Assembly: GCA_020860885.1 (NCBI GenBank)
Contig: JAJBTS010000291.1
Location: 1 to 16,792, forward strand
Origin: Bacteroidales bacterium
GTDB lineage: Bacteria; Bacteroidota; Bacteroidia; Bacteroidales; Azobacteroidaceae
Length of the DNA stretch: 16,792 bases
Direction: 5' to 3'
The translations under genes were made by a program, and so were the position numbers. Each line of letters opens with the position of its first letter. Positions within the stretch are counted from its first letter, which is position 1. The notes below the pieces were generated by a model. The model saw only the letters and a program-made list of their open reading frames with translations. It was not told the origin of the DNA and did no database searches. This document shows positions 8,713 to 16,200 of this stretch, one piece after another.

Positions 8713-8733
8713 CAAATATAATTAATAACTTTG
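8713..8733. promoter_or_regulatory. back-to-back -7 boxes for sbcDC and the phosphatase gene
   Basis: On the minus strand TATATTTG (8720-8713) and on the plus strand TAACTTTG (8726-8733) both match TAnnTTTG and are separated by only 5 bp. The predicted start sites are near 8706 (minus, leader about 33 nt to the sbcD ATG) and near 8740 (plus, leader about 9 nt to the phosphatase ATG). The -33 boxes are weak: TTAC at 19 bp for the plus direction, and nothing convincing for minus. Confidence 0.4.
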
Positions 8734-8748
8734 AAAGGAAATCAGAAT

Positions 8749-9495
8749 ATGGAGAACAATAAAATGGAAAATAAAAGGCATCTACCCTTAGAAGGAGGTT
8801 ATAATTTCAGGGATTTAGGAGGTTACCCAACGGCTGACGGCAGAATGGTGAAATGGAATACGGTTTTCCGCGCCGATGATCTGGGAACTCTGACAGAGAA
8901 CGATCTGGAGTATCTGGCCGGTATTCCTTTGGTTTCTATCGTAGACTTCAGGGGTGCTATAGAGATGGAAAAAGCTCCGGATTTAATTCCGGTATCCGTT
9001 AAAGAGGTATACAACTATTCCATTATGCCGGGAAATATGGATGTGACGCAAATGCAGGTCCTTTCGGAAACCATTCCCATGGAAAAGCTGATGGAGAAAG
9101 TGTATACGCTGTTGGTGACCGATCCGGAAATTATCGATCAATACAGGAAGTTCTTTGCCTTATTGCAAAATTCAGAGAATACACCTTTGTTGTTCCATTG
9201 TTCGGCCGGGAAAGACCGTACAGGAATGGCGGCCGCACTCTTTCTTTTGTCGTTAGGAGTGGACGAAGAAACCGTTATTGAAGATTATCTATTGTCCAAT
9301 AAGTATGTAGAAGCAAAATATGCTCCTATGGTGGCGCAGTATCCTCAATACAAACCCGCTTTTATAGTGGACCGCAATTTCATTGAAATTGCATTGAATC
9401 AAATTAAAACAGATCACGGTAGCGTAGAGAACTATCTGAAAGATATCCTCCATGTCGACCTTGAAAAAATAAAAAAACTTTACAGTCACCAGTAA
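8749..9495 (+). CDS. tyrosine-protein phosphatase family protein (Y_phosphatase3 type)
   Basis: This 248-residue protein has no signal peptide and is presumably cytoplasmic. The catalytic P-loop HCSAGKDRTG starts at H150, with nucleophile C151 and phosphate-binding R157, fitting C-x5-R. The early NFRDLGGY (19-26) and the FRADDL and VDFRG segments are typical of the bacterial tyrosine/phosphoinositide-type phosphatases of this family. Substrate cannot be read from sequence: phosphotyrosine, phosphoinositide and other phosphomonoesters are all possible. ATG 8749 is preferred over an upstream in-frame TTG at 8731, which lies inside the candidate -7 box. The final codons and stop (AGT CAC CAG TAA) lie in the first heptad units of the downstream repeat array, so the last few residues, about SHQ, are probably repeat-derived. 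Confidence 0.9.
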   Translation: MENNKMENKRHLPLEGGYNFRDLGGYPTADGRMVKWNTVFRADDLGTLTENDLEYLAGIPLVSIVDFRGAIEMEKAPDLIPVSVKEVYNYSIMPGNMDVTQMQVLSETIPMEKLMEKVYTLLVTDPEIIDQYRKFFALLQNSENTPLLFHCSAGKDRTGMAAALFLLSLGVDEETVIEDYLLSNKYVEAKYAPMVAQYPQYKPAFIVDRNFIEIALNQIKTDHGSVENYLKDILHVDLEKIKKLYSHQ

Positions 9496-9531
9496 TCAGT
9501 CACCAGTCACCAGTCACCAGTAATCGGTTTG
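9483..9531 (+). repeat. heptad array, left arm of foldback element 1
   Basis: Seven consecutive 7-bp units start at 9483. Six are intact (CAGTCAC or CAGTAAT) and the seventh is degenerate (CGGTTTG). An isolated in-phase CAGT recurs at 9546. The array starts inside the phosphatase gene and includes its TAA stop (9493-9495). Confidence 0.95.
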
Positions 9532-9574
9532 TAATGAATAGCAGACAGTTGCAGATCCTTATTTTATTGTTAAT

Positions 9575-9697
9575 TCTGATAATTGATAACTATTAACTGA
9601 TAACTACTCACTGTTCACTGATTACTGCTCACTGTTTACTGTTTACTGTTCACTGTTCACTGGTGACTGGTGACTGTTCACTGTAAACTGTTAACTG
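9575..9697 (-). repeat. heptad array, right arm of foldback element 1
   Basis: ACTG recurs at exact 7-bp spacing from 9596 to 9694: 15 positions, of which 14 are ACTG and one is ACTA (9603). Decayed units continue in phase upstream at 9589 (ACTA), 9582 (ATTG) and 9575 (TCTG). The linkers between ACTG are mostly TTC, TTT, GTG or TTA. The array ends 2 bp before the serine dehydratase ATG, so it occupies all of that gene's upstream region. Confidence 0.95.
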
Positions 9698-9699
9698 AA

Positions 9700-10887
9700 A
9701 TGGAAAGTATAAAAAGACTTTATAAAATAGGAAACGGCCCTTCGAGTAGTCATACGATGGGGCCTAAGAAAGCGGCTGAGATTTTTTCTTCGAAATATCC
9801 GGAAGCTACGAATTTTCAGGTTACACTCTACGGAAGCCTGGCGGCAACCGGTGTAGGACACCTTACCGATAAAGCGATTATCGATGCGATAGCTCCCCGG
9901 CCCATTGAAATTGTATGGAAACCGGAGGTCTTTCTCCCTTTTCATCCCAATGGGATGTTGTTTGAAGCATTTATCGATGCAAAACAAATAGGAGTGTGGA
10001 CGATCTACAGTATCGGAGGGGGTGATCTGGCAAATGAAACTACTTCTGTAACAGAAAACCAGATATACGAGATGACTACCATGACGGAGATTCTCCAATG
10101 GTGCCAGAAGTCCGGTAAATCTTTCTGGGAATACGTACAGGAATCCGAAGAGGATGATATTCTGGATTTTCTTGCGGAAGTATGGAAAACCATGACCGAT
10201 ACCATAGAAAAAGGTTTGGAGGAAGAAGGTGTATTGCCCGGAGGATTGGGCCTCCACAGGAAGGCTTCGTCTTATTATACCAAATCCAAAAGTTACCGGG
10301 GATCCCTGCAAAGCCGTTCGGCAATCTATTCCTATGCATTGGCGACTTCGGAAGAGAACGCTGCGGGAGGAAAGATAGTCACGGCTCCTACCTGCGGTTC
10401 TTCGGGAGTATTGCCTGCCGTGTTGTATCATTTGCGGAAGAATCATGAATTCCGGGATACCAAGATCATTAAATCTTTAGCCACAGCAGCCCTGATAGGT
10501 AACCTGGTTAAAAAGAATGCTTCGGTATCCGGCGCTCAGGTAGGGTGTCAGGGGGAGATAGGAGTGGCGTGCTCTATGGCTGCAGCTGCGGCCACACAGT
10601 TGTTTGGAGGCACCACTTCCCAGGTGGAATATGCTGCGGAAATGGGTCTGGAGCATCACTTAGGTCTGACCTGCGACCCGGTTTGCGGTCTGGTTCAGGT
10701 GCCGTGTATCGAAAGGAATGCTTTTGCTGCAGTACAGGCTTTGGATGCTTGTTCTTTTGCAACGCTGTCGGATGGGAAACATCTCGTAAGTTTTGATAAG
10801 GTCGTGCAGACCATGAACCAGACGGGACATGATTTGCCTTCTTTGTATAAGGAAACTTCGTTAGGGGGATTGGCGAAGTATATTTAA
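9700..10887 (+). CDS. L-serine ammonia-lyase, iron-sulfur dependent, single chain
   Basis: The enzyme deaminates L-serine to pyruvate and ammonia with a [4Fe-4S] cluster; it is cytoplasmic and 395 residues long. An N-terminal beta domain (about 1-125) carries the signature GPSSSHTMGP (13-22). The alpha domain (about 130-390) carries TAPTCGSSG (228-236). Three cysteines, C283 (VGCQGE), C325 (LTCDP) and C336 (VPCIE), have spacings of 42 and 11, the same as the cluster ligands known in Legionella serine dehydratase. The chain ends GGLAKYI, so it lacks the cysteine-bearing C-terminal tail found in the longer Legionella and E. coli enzymes. The frame is open upstream to a GTG at 9670, but those codons are heptad repeat, so ATG 9700 is chosen. 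Called sdaA in many annotations, but paralogue identity is not certain here. Confidence 0.93.
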   Translation: MESIKRLYKIGNGPSSSHTMGPKKAAEIFSSKYPEATNFQVTLYGSLAATGVGHLTDKAIIDAIAPRPIEIVWKPEVFLPFHPNGMLFEAFIDAKQIGVWTIYSIGGGDLANETTSVTENQIYEMTTMTEILQWCQKSGKSFWEYVQESEEDDILDFLAEVWKTMTDTIEKGLEEEGVLPGGLGLHRKASSYYTKSKSYRGSLQSRSAIYSYALATSEENAAGGKIVTAPTCGSSGVLPAVLYHLRKNHEFRDTKIIKSLATAALIGNLVKKNASVSGAQVGCQGEIGVACSMAAAAATQLFGGTTSQVEYAAEMGLEHHLGLTCDPVCGLVQVPCIERNAFAAVQALDACSFATLSDGKHLVSFDKVVQTMNQTGHDLPSLYKETSLGGLAKYI

Positions 10888-10920
10888 CGATATATTTATA
10901 AACACTTAAAATTATTATCA

Positions 10921-12825
10921 ATGAAGAAACATGTATTCTCTTTGTTCTTTTTATCCCTGCTGATGATTCCCTGTCAGCTGTTTTCTCAACGCCTCGGAGA
11001 TGCGGAACAGAATTCTTACCGTTTTATGAGTTACAACATTCATCATGGAGAAGGAATGGATAAGGTTTTGGATCTCGATCGTATAGCTAATATCATCTAT
11101 AAAGCGGAATGCGATGTGGTGGCTTTACAGGAACTGGATAGCGTAGCAAAACGCACCGGTGGGGTAGATATGTTGCGGTATCTGGCAAACCAGACGCTGA
11201 TGTATCCTGTGTTCGCTCCTGCCATGCCTTACGATGGAGGGAAATATGGGGTTGGCATTTTAAGTAAGGAAAAACCTCTCGGTAGTTATCAGGTGGCTCT
11301 ACCCGGCAAAGAACCCCGTACGCTTTTGGTCGTGGAGTTCGATTCTTTTTACATGGGTTGTACTCATTGGGATCTGAATGAAGCAGACCGGCTGGCGTCC
11401 GTAGATATCGTTAAACGGGAAGCTGCCCGCCTCGATAAACCGTTCTTTCTGGCCGGAGATTTCAATGCTTATCCGCAATCATCTGCCTTGGAAGCCTTTA
11501 AAAAAGATTTTACTTTGCTGAACCGGGAAAAACCGGATGGTAAAGAATCCAAAGGAATGATCGATTATATCGCTGCGTACAAAACAGGGGAGGTAGCTCC
11601 TTTTTCTAAACTGGGCGACCGGGTAATCAAAGAACCGGAAGCTTCCGATCACAATCCTGTGGTGGTGAACATTCGCTTCAAAGCGAAAAAAGAGGATATC
11701 TTTTATGCGGAGCCTTATCTGCAAAACCCTGTTGGCAATGGCATCACAGTTATGTGGCAAACCCGTGTTCCGGCTTACAGCTGGGTGGAATACGGTACGG
11801 ATACCCTGAACCTGAAACGTGCCCGTACGATCGTAGACGGACAAGTCATCTGTAATGATCTTCACAATAAAATACGTATCGACAGCCTCACGCCCGGACA
11901 AACCTATTATTATCGTGTATGCTCTCAGGAAATCATGATCTATCAGGCTTACTACAAAGAATTTGGAGAAACAGCACAATCTCCTTTCTATTCCTTTACC
12001 CTTCCTTCGGAGAATACAACAGATTTTACAGCCCTGGTGTTTAACGATATTCATAAGCAGGAAGCTACGTTAAGAGGATTGATGGATCTGGTTAAAGATG
12101 TGAAATACGATTTCGTATTCTTTAATGGCGATTGTATCGATGATCCGGCAACAGAAAAAGATGCTTTGTTTCACCTGAAAATGCAATGTGAAGCTGTAGG
12201 CGCTTCTTCCCGCCCGGTATTTTATCTAAGAGGAAACCATGAAATACGGAATGCGTATTCCATCGGTCTTCGCGAATTGTTCGACTATGTGGGCGATAAA
12301 ACTTACGGTTCTTTTAGCTGGGGCGATACCCGCTTTGTGATGCTGGATTGCGGGGAAGATAAGCCCGACACAACCTGGGTATATTACGGACTGAACGATT
12401 TTACCCAGTTGCGGGAAGATCAGGTCGGTTTCCTGAAAGAAGAACTTTCCTCCCGGGAATTCAAGGAAGCAAAGAAACGTGTCTTGGTAAATCATATTCC
12501 ATTGTATTATAAGGCTCGTGAAAATCAAAACAGAGAGAATGAAAATACTTCCCGTCCTCCCCGAAAAAGATTTGAACCTTCCTACGATTTGTGGAGCGGC
12601 TTACTATCGGAAGCTCCTTTCAATGTAAATATCAGCGGACATACGCATCGCCACTACTATGTTCCAAAAGGTGAAGGAAATAACAATAATTTCCCGGTGG
12701 TAGTGGGCGGAGGTCCCAGCCTGAATTCTTCAACGATAATGATATTACAGAAAAAAGGAGAAGTAATGACTCTCAAAGTATTAACCGGAAACGGAGAAAC
12801 ACTTTACGACCTGGATTTACAGTAA
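10921..12825 (+). CDS. exported EEP-metallophosphoesterase fusion protein
   Basis: The product has 634 residues. The signal peptide ends LFS|QR, with cleavage after about residue 22; C18 is not in a lipobox because Pro precedes it. Domain 1 (about 33-255) is an endonuclease/exonuclease/phosphatase (DNase I-like) fold with N39, E71, H149, D180 and N182 (GDFN), D215, and D243-H244 (SDHNP) all present. Domain 2 (about 262-361) resembles the Fn3-like N-terminal domain of purple acid phosphatases (AEPYLQNPVGNGITVMWQT). Domain 3 (about 368-600) is a calcineurin-like metallophosphoesterase with DIH (D376, H378), GD (D404), GNHE (N439, H440), NH (H525) and GHTH (H574, H576). Both active sites look intact. 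The likely role is periplasmic or surface phosphate-ester hydrolysis; the substrate is unknown. The gap to serine dehydratase is 33 bp, so co-transcription is possible. The stop codon lies in the first unit of the next heptad array. Confidence 0.9.
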   Translation: MKKHVFSLFFLSLLMIPCQLFSQRLGDAEQNSYRFMSYNIHHGEGMDKVLDLDRIANIIYKAECDVVALQELDSVAKRTGGVDMLRYLANQTLMYPVFAPAMPYDGGKYGVGILSKEKPLGSYQVALPGKEPRTLLVVEFDSFYMGCTHWDLNEADRLASVDIVKREAARLDKPFFLAGDFNAYPQSSALEAFKKDFTLLNREKPDGKESKGMIDYIAAYKTGEVAPFSKLGDRVIKEPEASDHNPVVVNIRFKAKKEDIFYAEPYLQNPVGNGITVMWQTRVPAYSWVEYGTDTLNLKRARTIVDGQVICNDLHNKIRIDSLTPGQTYYYRVCSQEIMIYQAYYKEFGETAQSPFYSFTLPSENTTDFTALVFNDIHKQEATLRGLMDLVKDVKYDFVFFNGDCIDDPATEKDALFHLKMQCEAVGASSRPVFYLRGNHEIRNAYSIGLRELFDYVGDKTYGSFSWGDTRFVMLDCGEDKPDTTWVYYGLNDFTQLREDQVGFLKEELSSREFKEAKKRVLVNHIPLYYKARENQNRENENTSRPPRKRFEPSYDLWSGLLSEAPFNVNISGHTHRHYYVPKGEGNNNNFPVVVGGGPSLNSSTIMILQKKGEVMTLKVLTGNGETLYDLDLQ

Positions 12826-12883
12826 ACAGTCACCAGTAAACAGTCACCAGTAAGCAGTAAAACAGTAAACAGTAAACAGTGAG
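12820..12883 (+). repeat. heptad array, left arm of foldback element 2
   Basis: Nine CAGT-led units start at 12820, with endings AAA, CAC, AAA, CAC, AAG, AAAA, AAA, AAA and GAG. One unit is 8 bp (extra A, 12855-12862). The first unit contains the last codon and stop (CAG TAA) of the phosphoesterase gene. A run of six T follows at 12887-12892. Confidence 0.95.
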
Positions 12884-12934
12884 CAATTTTTTGACTATCA
12901 TTGTTTGCTGTTTGTTGTTTAATACTACTCAATT

Positions 12935-13164
12935 TTAACGCTTTTCGCTGTATTTTGTTAATGCTCTTAGTTACCTCTCCGCGGTAAGTATCGCTACCCC
13001 TCCGAGATACTCTTCGCTACCCTCCCGCGGTAAGTATTGCGACCCCTTCGAGATACTTACCGCGACGGGGCGTTAATACTCTCCGCTAACCCGTCGGGAT
13101 ACTCTTCGCAACGGGGTGTCAATACTCTTCCCAAAAGGGTGTTAATACTTATCGGGATTGGATA
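12935..13164. repeat. 23-bp tandem repeat, ten units
   Basis: The CGC-type core recurs at 12946, 12969, 12992, 13015, 13038, 13061, 13084, 13107, 13130 and 13153, exactly every 23 bp with no indel. A typical unit carries ATACTCTTCGC followed by TACCC or AACGGGG. Units at 12981 and 13027 share a GCGGTAAGTAT start and differ at only three positions, while those at 13004 and 13050 share GAGATACT, so the middle has a 46-bp higher-order period. The outer units are more diverged. The tract is more GC-rich than its flanks. Confidence 0.9.
13026..13064. repeat. perfect 12-bp hairpin inside the 23-bp tandem repeat
   Basis: CGCGGTAAGTAT (13026-13037) and ATACTTACCGCG (13053-13064) are exact reverse complements around a 15-nt loop. 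The same left arm also occurs at 12980-12991, so two alternative pairings are possible. Confidence 0.85.
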
Positions 13165-13182
13165 GTAATATAAATAACTATC

Positions 13183-13236
13183 ACTGTTTTACTGTTTACT
13201 GCTTACTGTTTACTGGTGACTGTTTCCTGTTAACTG
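13183..13236 (-). repeat. heptad array, right arm of foldback element 2
   Basis: ACTG occurs at 13183, 13191, 13198, 13205, 13212, 13219 and 13233, with a variant CCTG at 13226; all steps are 7 bp except the first, which is 8. The array ends GTTAACTGAA, the same end as the right arm of element 1, directly against the fucosidase terminator. Confidence 0.95.
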
Positions 13237-13267
13237 AAAAAAGCCCGCTCATCACTGAGAAGGCTTT
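13237..13267 (-). terminator. intrinsic terminator of the GH95 gene
   Basis: Read on the minus strand, AAAGCC pairs with GGCTTT, a 2-nt mismatch follows, then CTCA pairs with TGAG around a GTGA loop, and the hairpin ends in six T. It begins about 28 bp after the fucosidase stop. Confidence 0.75.
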
Positions 13268-13294
13268 CCAAACTTTATTATCTGCTTATATAAA

Positions 13295-16200
13295 CTATTC
13301 AACGACTAAAACTTTTTTAGTCTCTTTCGTATTATCTTTAAAATTTATGCTTACAATGTAACTTCCTGTCGGTAAAACGAATGAGAATGTCTTGTCCTGG
13401 TTCTCAAGCACCTGTCCGGCCAACGTACATACCGATACATTCGTAATGTTTTCACCAACCACTGTTAGTTTTTTTTTATCTTGCAATAAAGTAGCTTTAT
13501 TTGCAAGTTCGACCGGTTGGTTTCCCACCGGATTGTCGTAAGTCATAGTATATTTCTTTCCTTTTTCAGTGGTGAAAGAAACTCTGTCGCTTCCTGCCGG
13601 TGTTACGCTTAGGGTATTTCCTTCTTCGTCGGTAAATTTAGCATTCGTCACATCCTTGAAAGCGATAACACAATCTTTTCCGGCATCCGAAGTAATTACC
13701 GCAGTCACTTTATTCAGGTTCGTATCCCATTCCAGATCTACTCCGAATCCTCCTATCGCCCGTAAGCCGGTGATTTTACCCTGTTTCCAATCGGAAGGCA
13801 ATGCCGGTAATATCTGTAGGATATCCATATGACTTTGGAGCAACATTTCAGTCATACCGGAAGTAGCGCCGAAGTTACCGTCGATCTGAAAAGGAGCATG
13901 CGAATCGAACAGATTCTGGTAAATACCTCCTCTGGATTGATCAGTATTGGTTGCAGTAGACAGTTTCAATGCGTTTTTCAGGATGGTTCGGGCACGGTCG
14001 CCATTTAAAGCGCGCGACCAGAGATTGATTTTCCAACCCATAGCCCAGCCGGTACCGGCATTGCCACGGTCAGACAGCGATTTCACCGCTGCATTGAAAA
14101 ATGTATCATCTATGAACGGGGAAATTTGATTACCCGGATACAAACCAATCAAATGAGACATATGCCTGTGAGTGGCTTCACCTACGGAGTTGTTCGAATA
14201 TTTCCATTCTTTCAATTGTCCGTTGCTTTGAACCGCTAAACCTTTGTCGAGATTTTCAAATTTTTCTTTCAGATCAGCCAGGAAAGCAGCATCTACCTGG
14301 TCTTCACCTAAAACCTCGATGGCCTGTAATGTACTGTTGAATAAATCCCAGACCAATTGCTGAGAATGTGCTGTAGCATCTTCTTTGGCAGGACCGTGTT
14401 CCGGTGAATATTCGTCCGGGCACACCCACGTACCGTCGTTTACCCGTCTGTCTTTAATTAAACGTTCCAGCCAGAAATCACAACAGGTTTTCATTACCGG
14501 GAAAGCGATTTCTTTCAGGTAATTTTCATCCAGGGTATAGCGGTAGTGTTGCCACATATGCATACAATACCAGGCATTGGCAATAACGTAATTGTGCATA
14601 AAGCTACCGTGCCATCCGAAGATATTGTTTTCGGTATACATGGTCCAGCCTTTGGTTTGTCCTGCATCTTTTGCATTCTTTTTCCATTGATCGTGAACGA
14701 TCGCTTCATTGTAAATATATTTCAGGAAAGTAGTATGCAGTTCGGACAAATTCGTACTTTCTGCCGGCCAATAGTTCATTTGTACATTGATATTACTATG
14801 TATATCGGAACTCCAGGGAGGATCGTTCCTATGGTTCCATATTCCTTGCAGGTTGGAAGGGGAGTAAACACCTGCACGGGCGCTTCCTGTCATCAGATAA
14901 CGGCCGTAATGGTAATACAACACTTCCAGAAATAAGTTTGCATTCTGATTTTGATTGTATTTAGTGATCAGCTCGTCTGTAGGCATTGTGTTTGCTGTTC
15001 CTTCCAGGTCAAAGCTTACACGGTCGAAGAGTGTTTTATAATCGGCAATATGAGCGCTTTTCAATGTTTCGTAAGGTTTAGCAGCCGCATCGGCAACGAT
15101 CTGGCTGACTTTTCCCGATAATGAAACCGCATCGGAGATATAAGTAGCGCTATTTTCATCGTAATTCGTACAGCCTCGAAGGATCACTGTCATGGAGTTG
15201 GCTCCTTTTACCTGAATGCTTTCCGGGGAAGTCGTTAATTCTCCACCGTCGTTTTTCACAAGCATCTTGGCGTTGTAAGAAACCAGGGTTAATTTTCCGG
15301 AGAAAGTAGCCTCATTGCCGGTATAAGTCACTGCACTGTTGTGTCCGCTTTTCAGACTTAAGTCAGCATTGATTTTCCCGTTTTCCGAAGCGGTATAGCG
15401 TATAACTACCACATCATCCGGATAACTGGAGAAATATTCGCGGGTATAAGTTACGTTGTCTATTTTAAATGTCACTTTTGCCAAAGCATTTTCAATGTCC
15501 AGTTCGCGTCTGTAATCGGAAACGGAGGTTATATCTTCGCTTTTGATGAACAAGTTACCGAAATTCTGGTAAGCGCCGTAAGAAGAAGTGCTGCCTGTCC
15601 ATAATGTTTTATCGTTGAATTGAATTTCTTCGTTGCGTATACCGCCGAATATCATAGCTCCGAATTGTCCGTTACCGATGGGTAAAGCATGGGTCATCCA
15701 CGCTGCAGCCGGTTCGCGGTACCACAAACTGAGTTTGGATTCGGGAGCCGGGGCTTCGCCGGTTATTTCAGCATCGAGTTCTTTCAGGTCTATATCGTCC
15801 ATTTTTATGAAAGCAATAGCGTTATTGGCATTGCTCAGAGTGGCGTTTTCACCGATATTGAGGTTCATTCCGGAAGTTCCTAACTGTGAAAAATATTTAC
15901 CGGTAGCTTTGTTTTTGAGTACCATCGGGAAATCGTACGTTGTATTGGTAGAAGGCTCTATTACAAAGGTTGCTGCTTCTGTAGCAGAAGTAATGTAATG
16001 GTTTCCGGTCAGAGCCAGTTTGCGTCCGCTTTTATTTACGATCGTATAATTTCCTTCCGTACCTGTTATTTTCCACAACAGGTTAGGGGAGAGGGTAAGA
16101 CTTTTAGTCACCAAAGGTTCATTTTCACCCATATCCCGGGCCAAAGTATTTTCTTTGAGGAACCAGATGAAATACCATTTTTCATCCGAATCATCAACAG

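Larger units (their letters stand above)
9483..9697. repeat. foldback element 1 (heptad inverted repeats, about 215 bp)
   Basis: The whole gap between the phosphatase and serine dehydratase genes is one structure: a left array of CAGTNAN units (9483-9531), a central AT-rich stretch (9532-9574), and a longer right array of the reverse-complement unit (9575-9697). The arms can pair as an imperfect hairpin in DNA or RNA, for example two GTGACTG-type units on the right against CAGTCAC units on the left. No ORF or transposase is inside. It resembles in kind the short tandemly repeated heptanucleotides known from filamentous cyanobacteria, or a very small non-autonomous element. Confidence 0.8.
12820..13236. 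repeat. foldback element 2 (heptad inverted repeats around a 23-bp minisatellite)
   Basis: The 469-bp gap between the phosphoesterase gene and the fucosidase gene consists of a left heptad array (12820-12883), a short T-rich stretch (12884-12934), ten 23-bp tandem units (12935-13164), an AT-rich stretch (13165-13182), a right heptad array (13183-13236), and the fucosidase terminator. Each arm contains exactly one 8-bp unit, and the unit endings read in similar order when the right arm is reverse-complemented, so the arms look like true inverted copies. No protein-coding content is convincing. Confidence 0.85.

Noticed and set aside
8731..8748. TTG start for the phosphatase
   Set aside because: The TTG is inside the TAACTTTG box, and ATG 8749 is better placed and supported by the family start.
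9670..9699. Ten-residue N-terminal extension of serine dehydratase from a GTG
   Set aside because: The codons are pure heptad repeat and the resulting peptide has no family resemblance; the SSSHT motif is at its normal distance from ATG 9700.
9691..10446. Minus-strand 251-codon open frame
   Set aside because: It is antisense to the serine dehydratase gene, is rich in Arg, Ser, Phe and Cys typical of shadow frames, and has no recognisable motif.
10888..10920. Separate promoter for the phosphoesterase fusion
   Set aside because: TATATTTA in the gap is one base off the -7 consensus, and no good -33 box is placed correctly. It remains possible but is not supported enough to list.
11479..12054. 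Minus-strand 191-codon open frame
   Set aside because: It lies entirely antisense to the phosphoesterase fusion, whose domains are well conserved across this region.
12935..13164. CRISPR array
   Set aside because: The 23-bp units are directly tandem with no unique spacers, and the units themselves vary. The heptad arrays likewise have no spacers. No cas gene is present.
13158..13361. 67-codon plus-strand open frame
   Set aside because: It runs through the heptad array and the fucosidase terminator, so the peptide is repeat-encoded and composition-biased.
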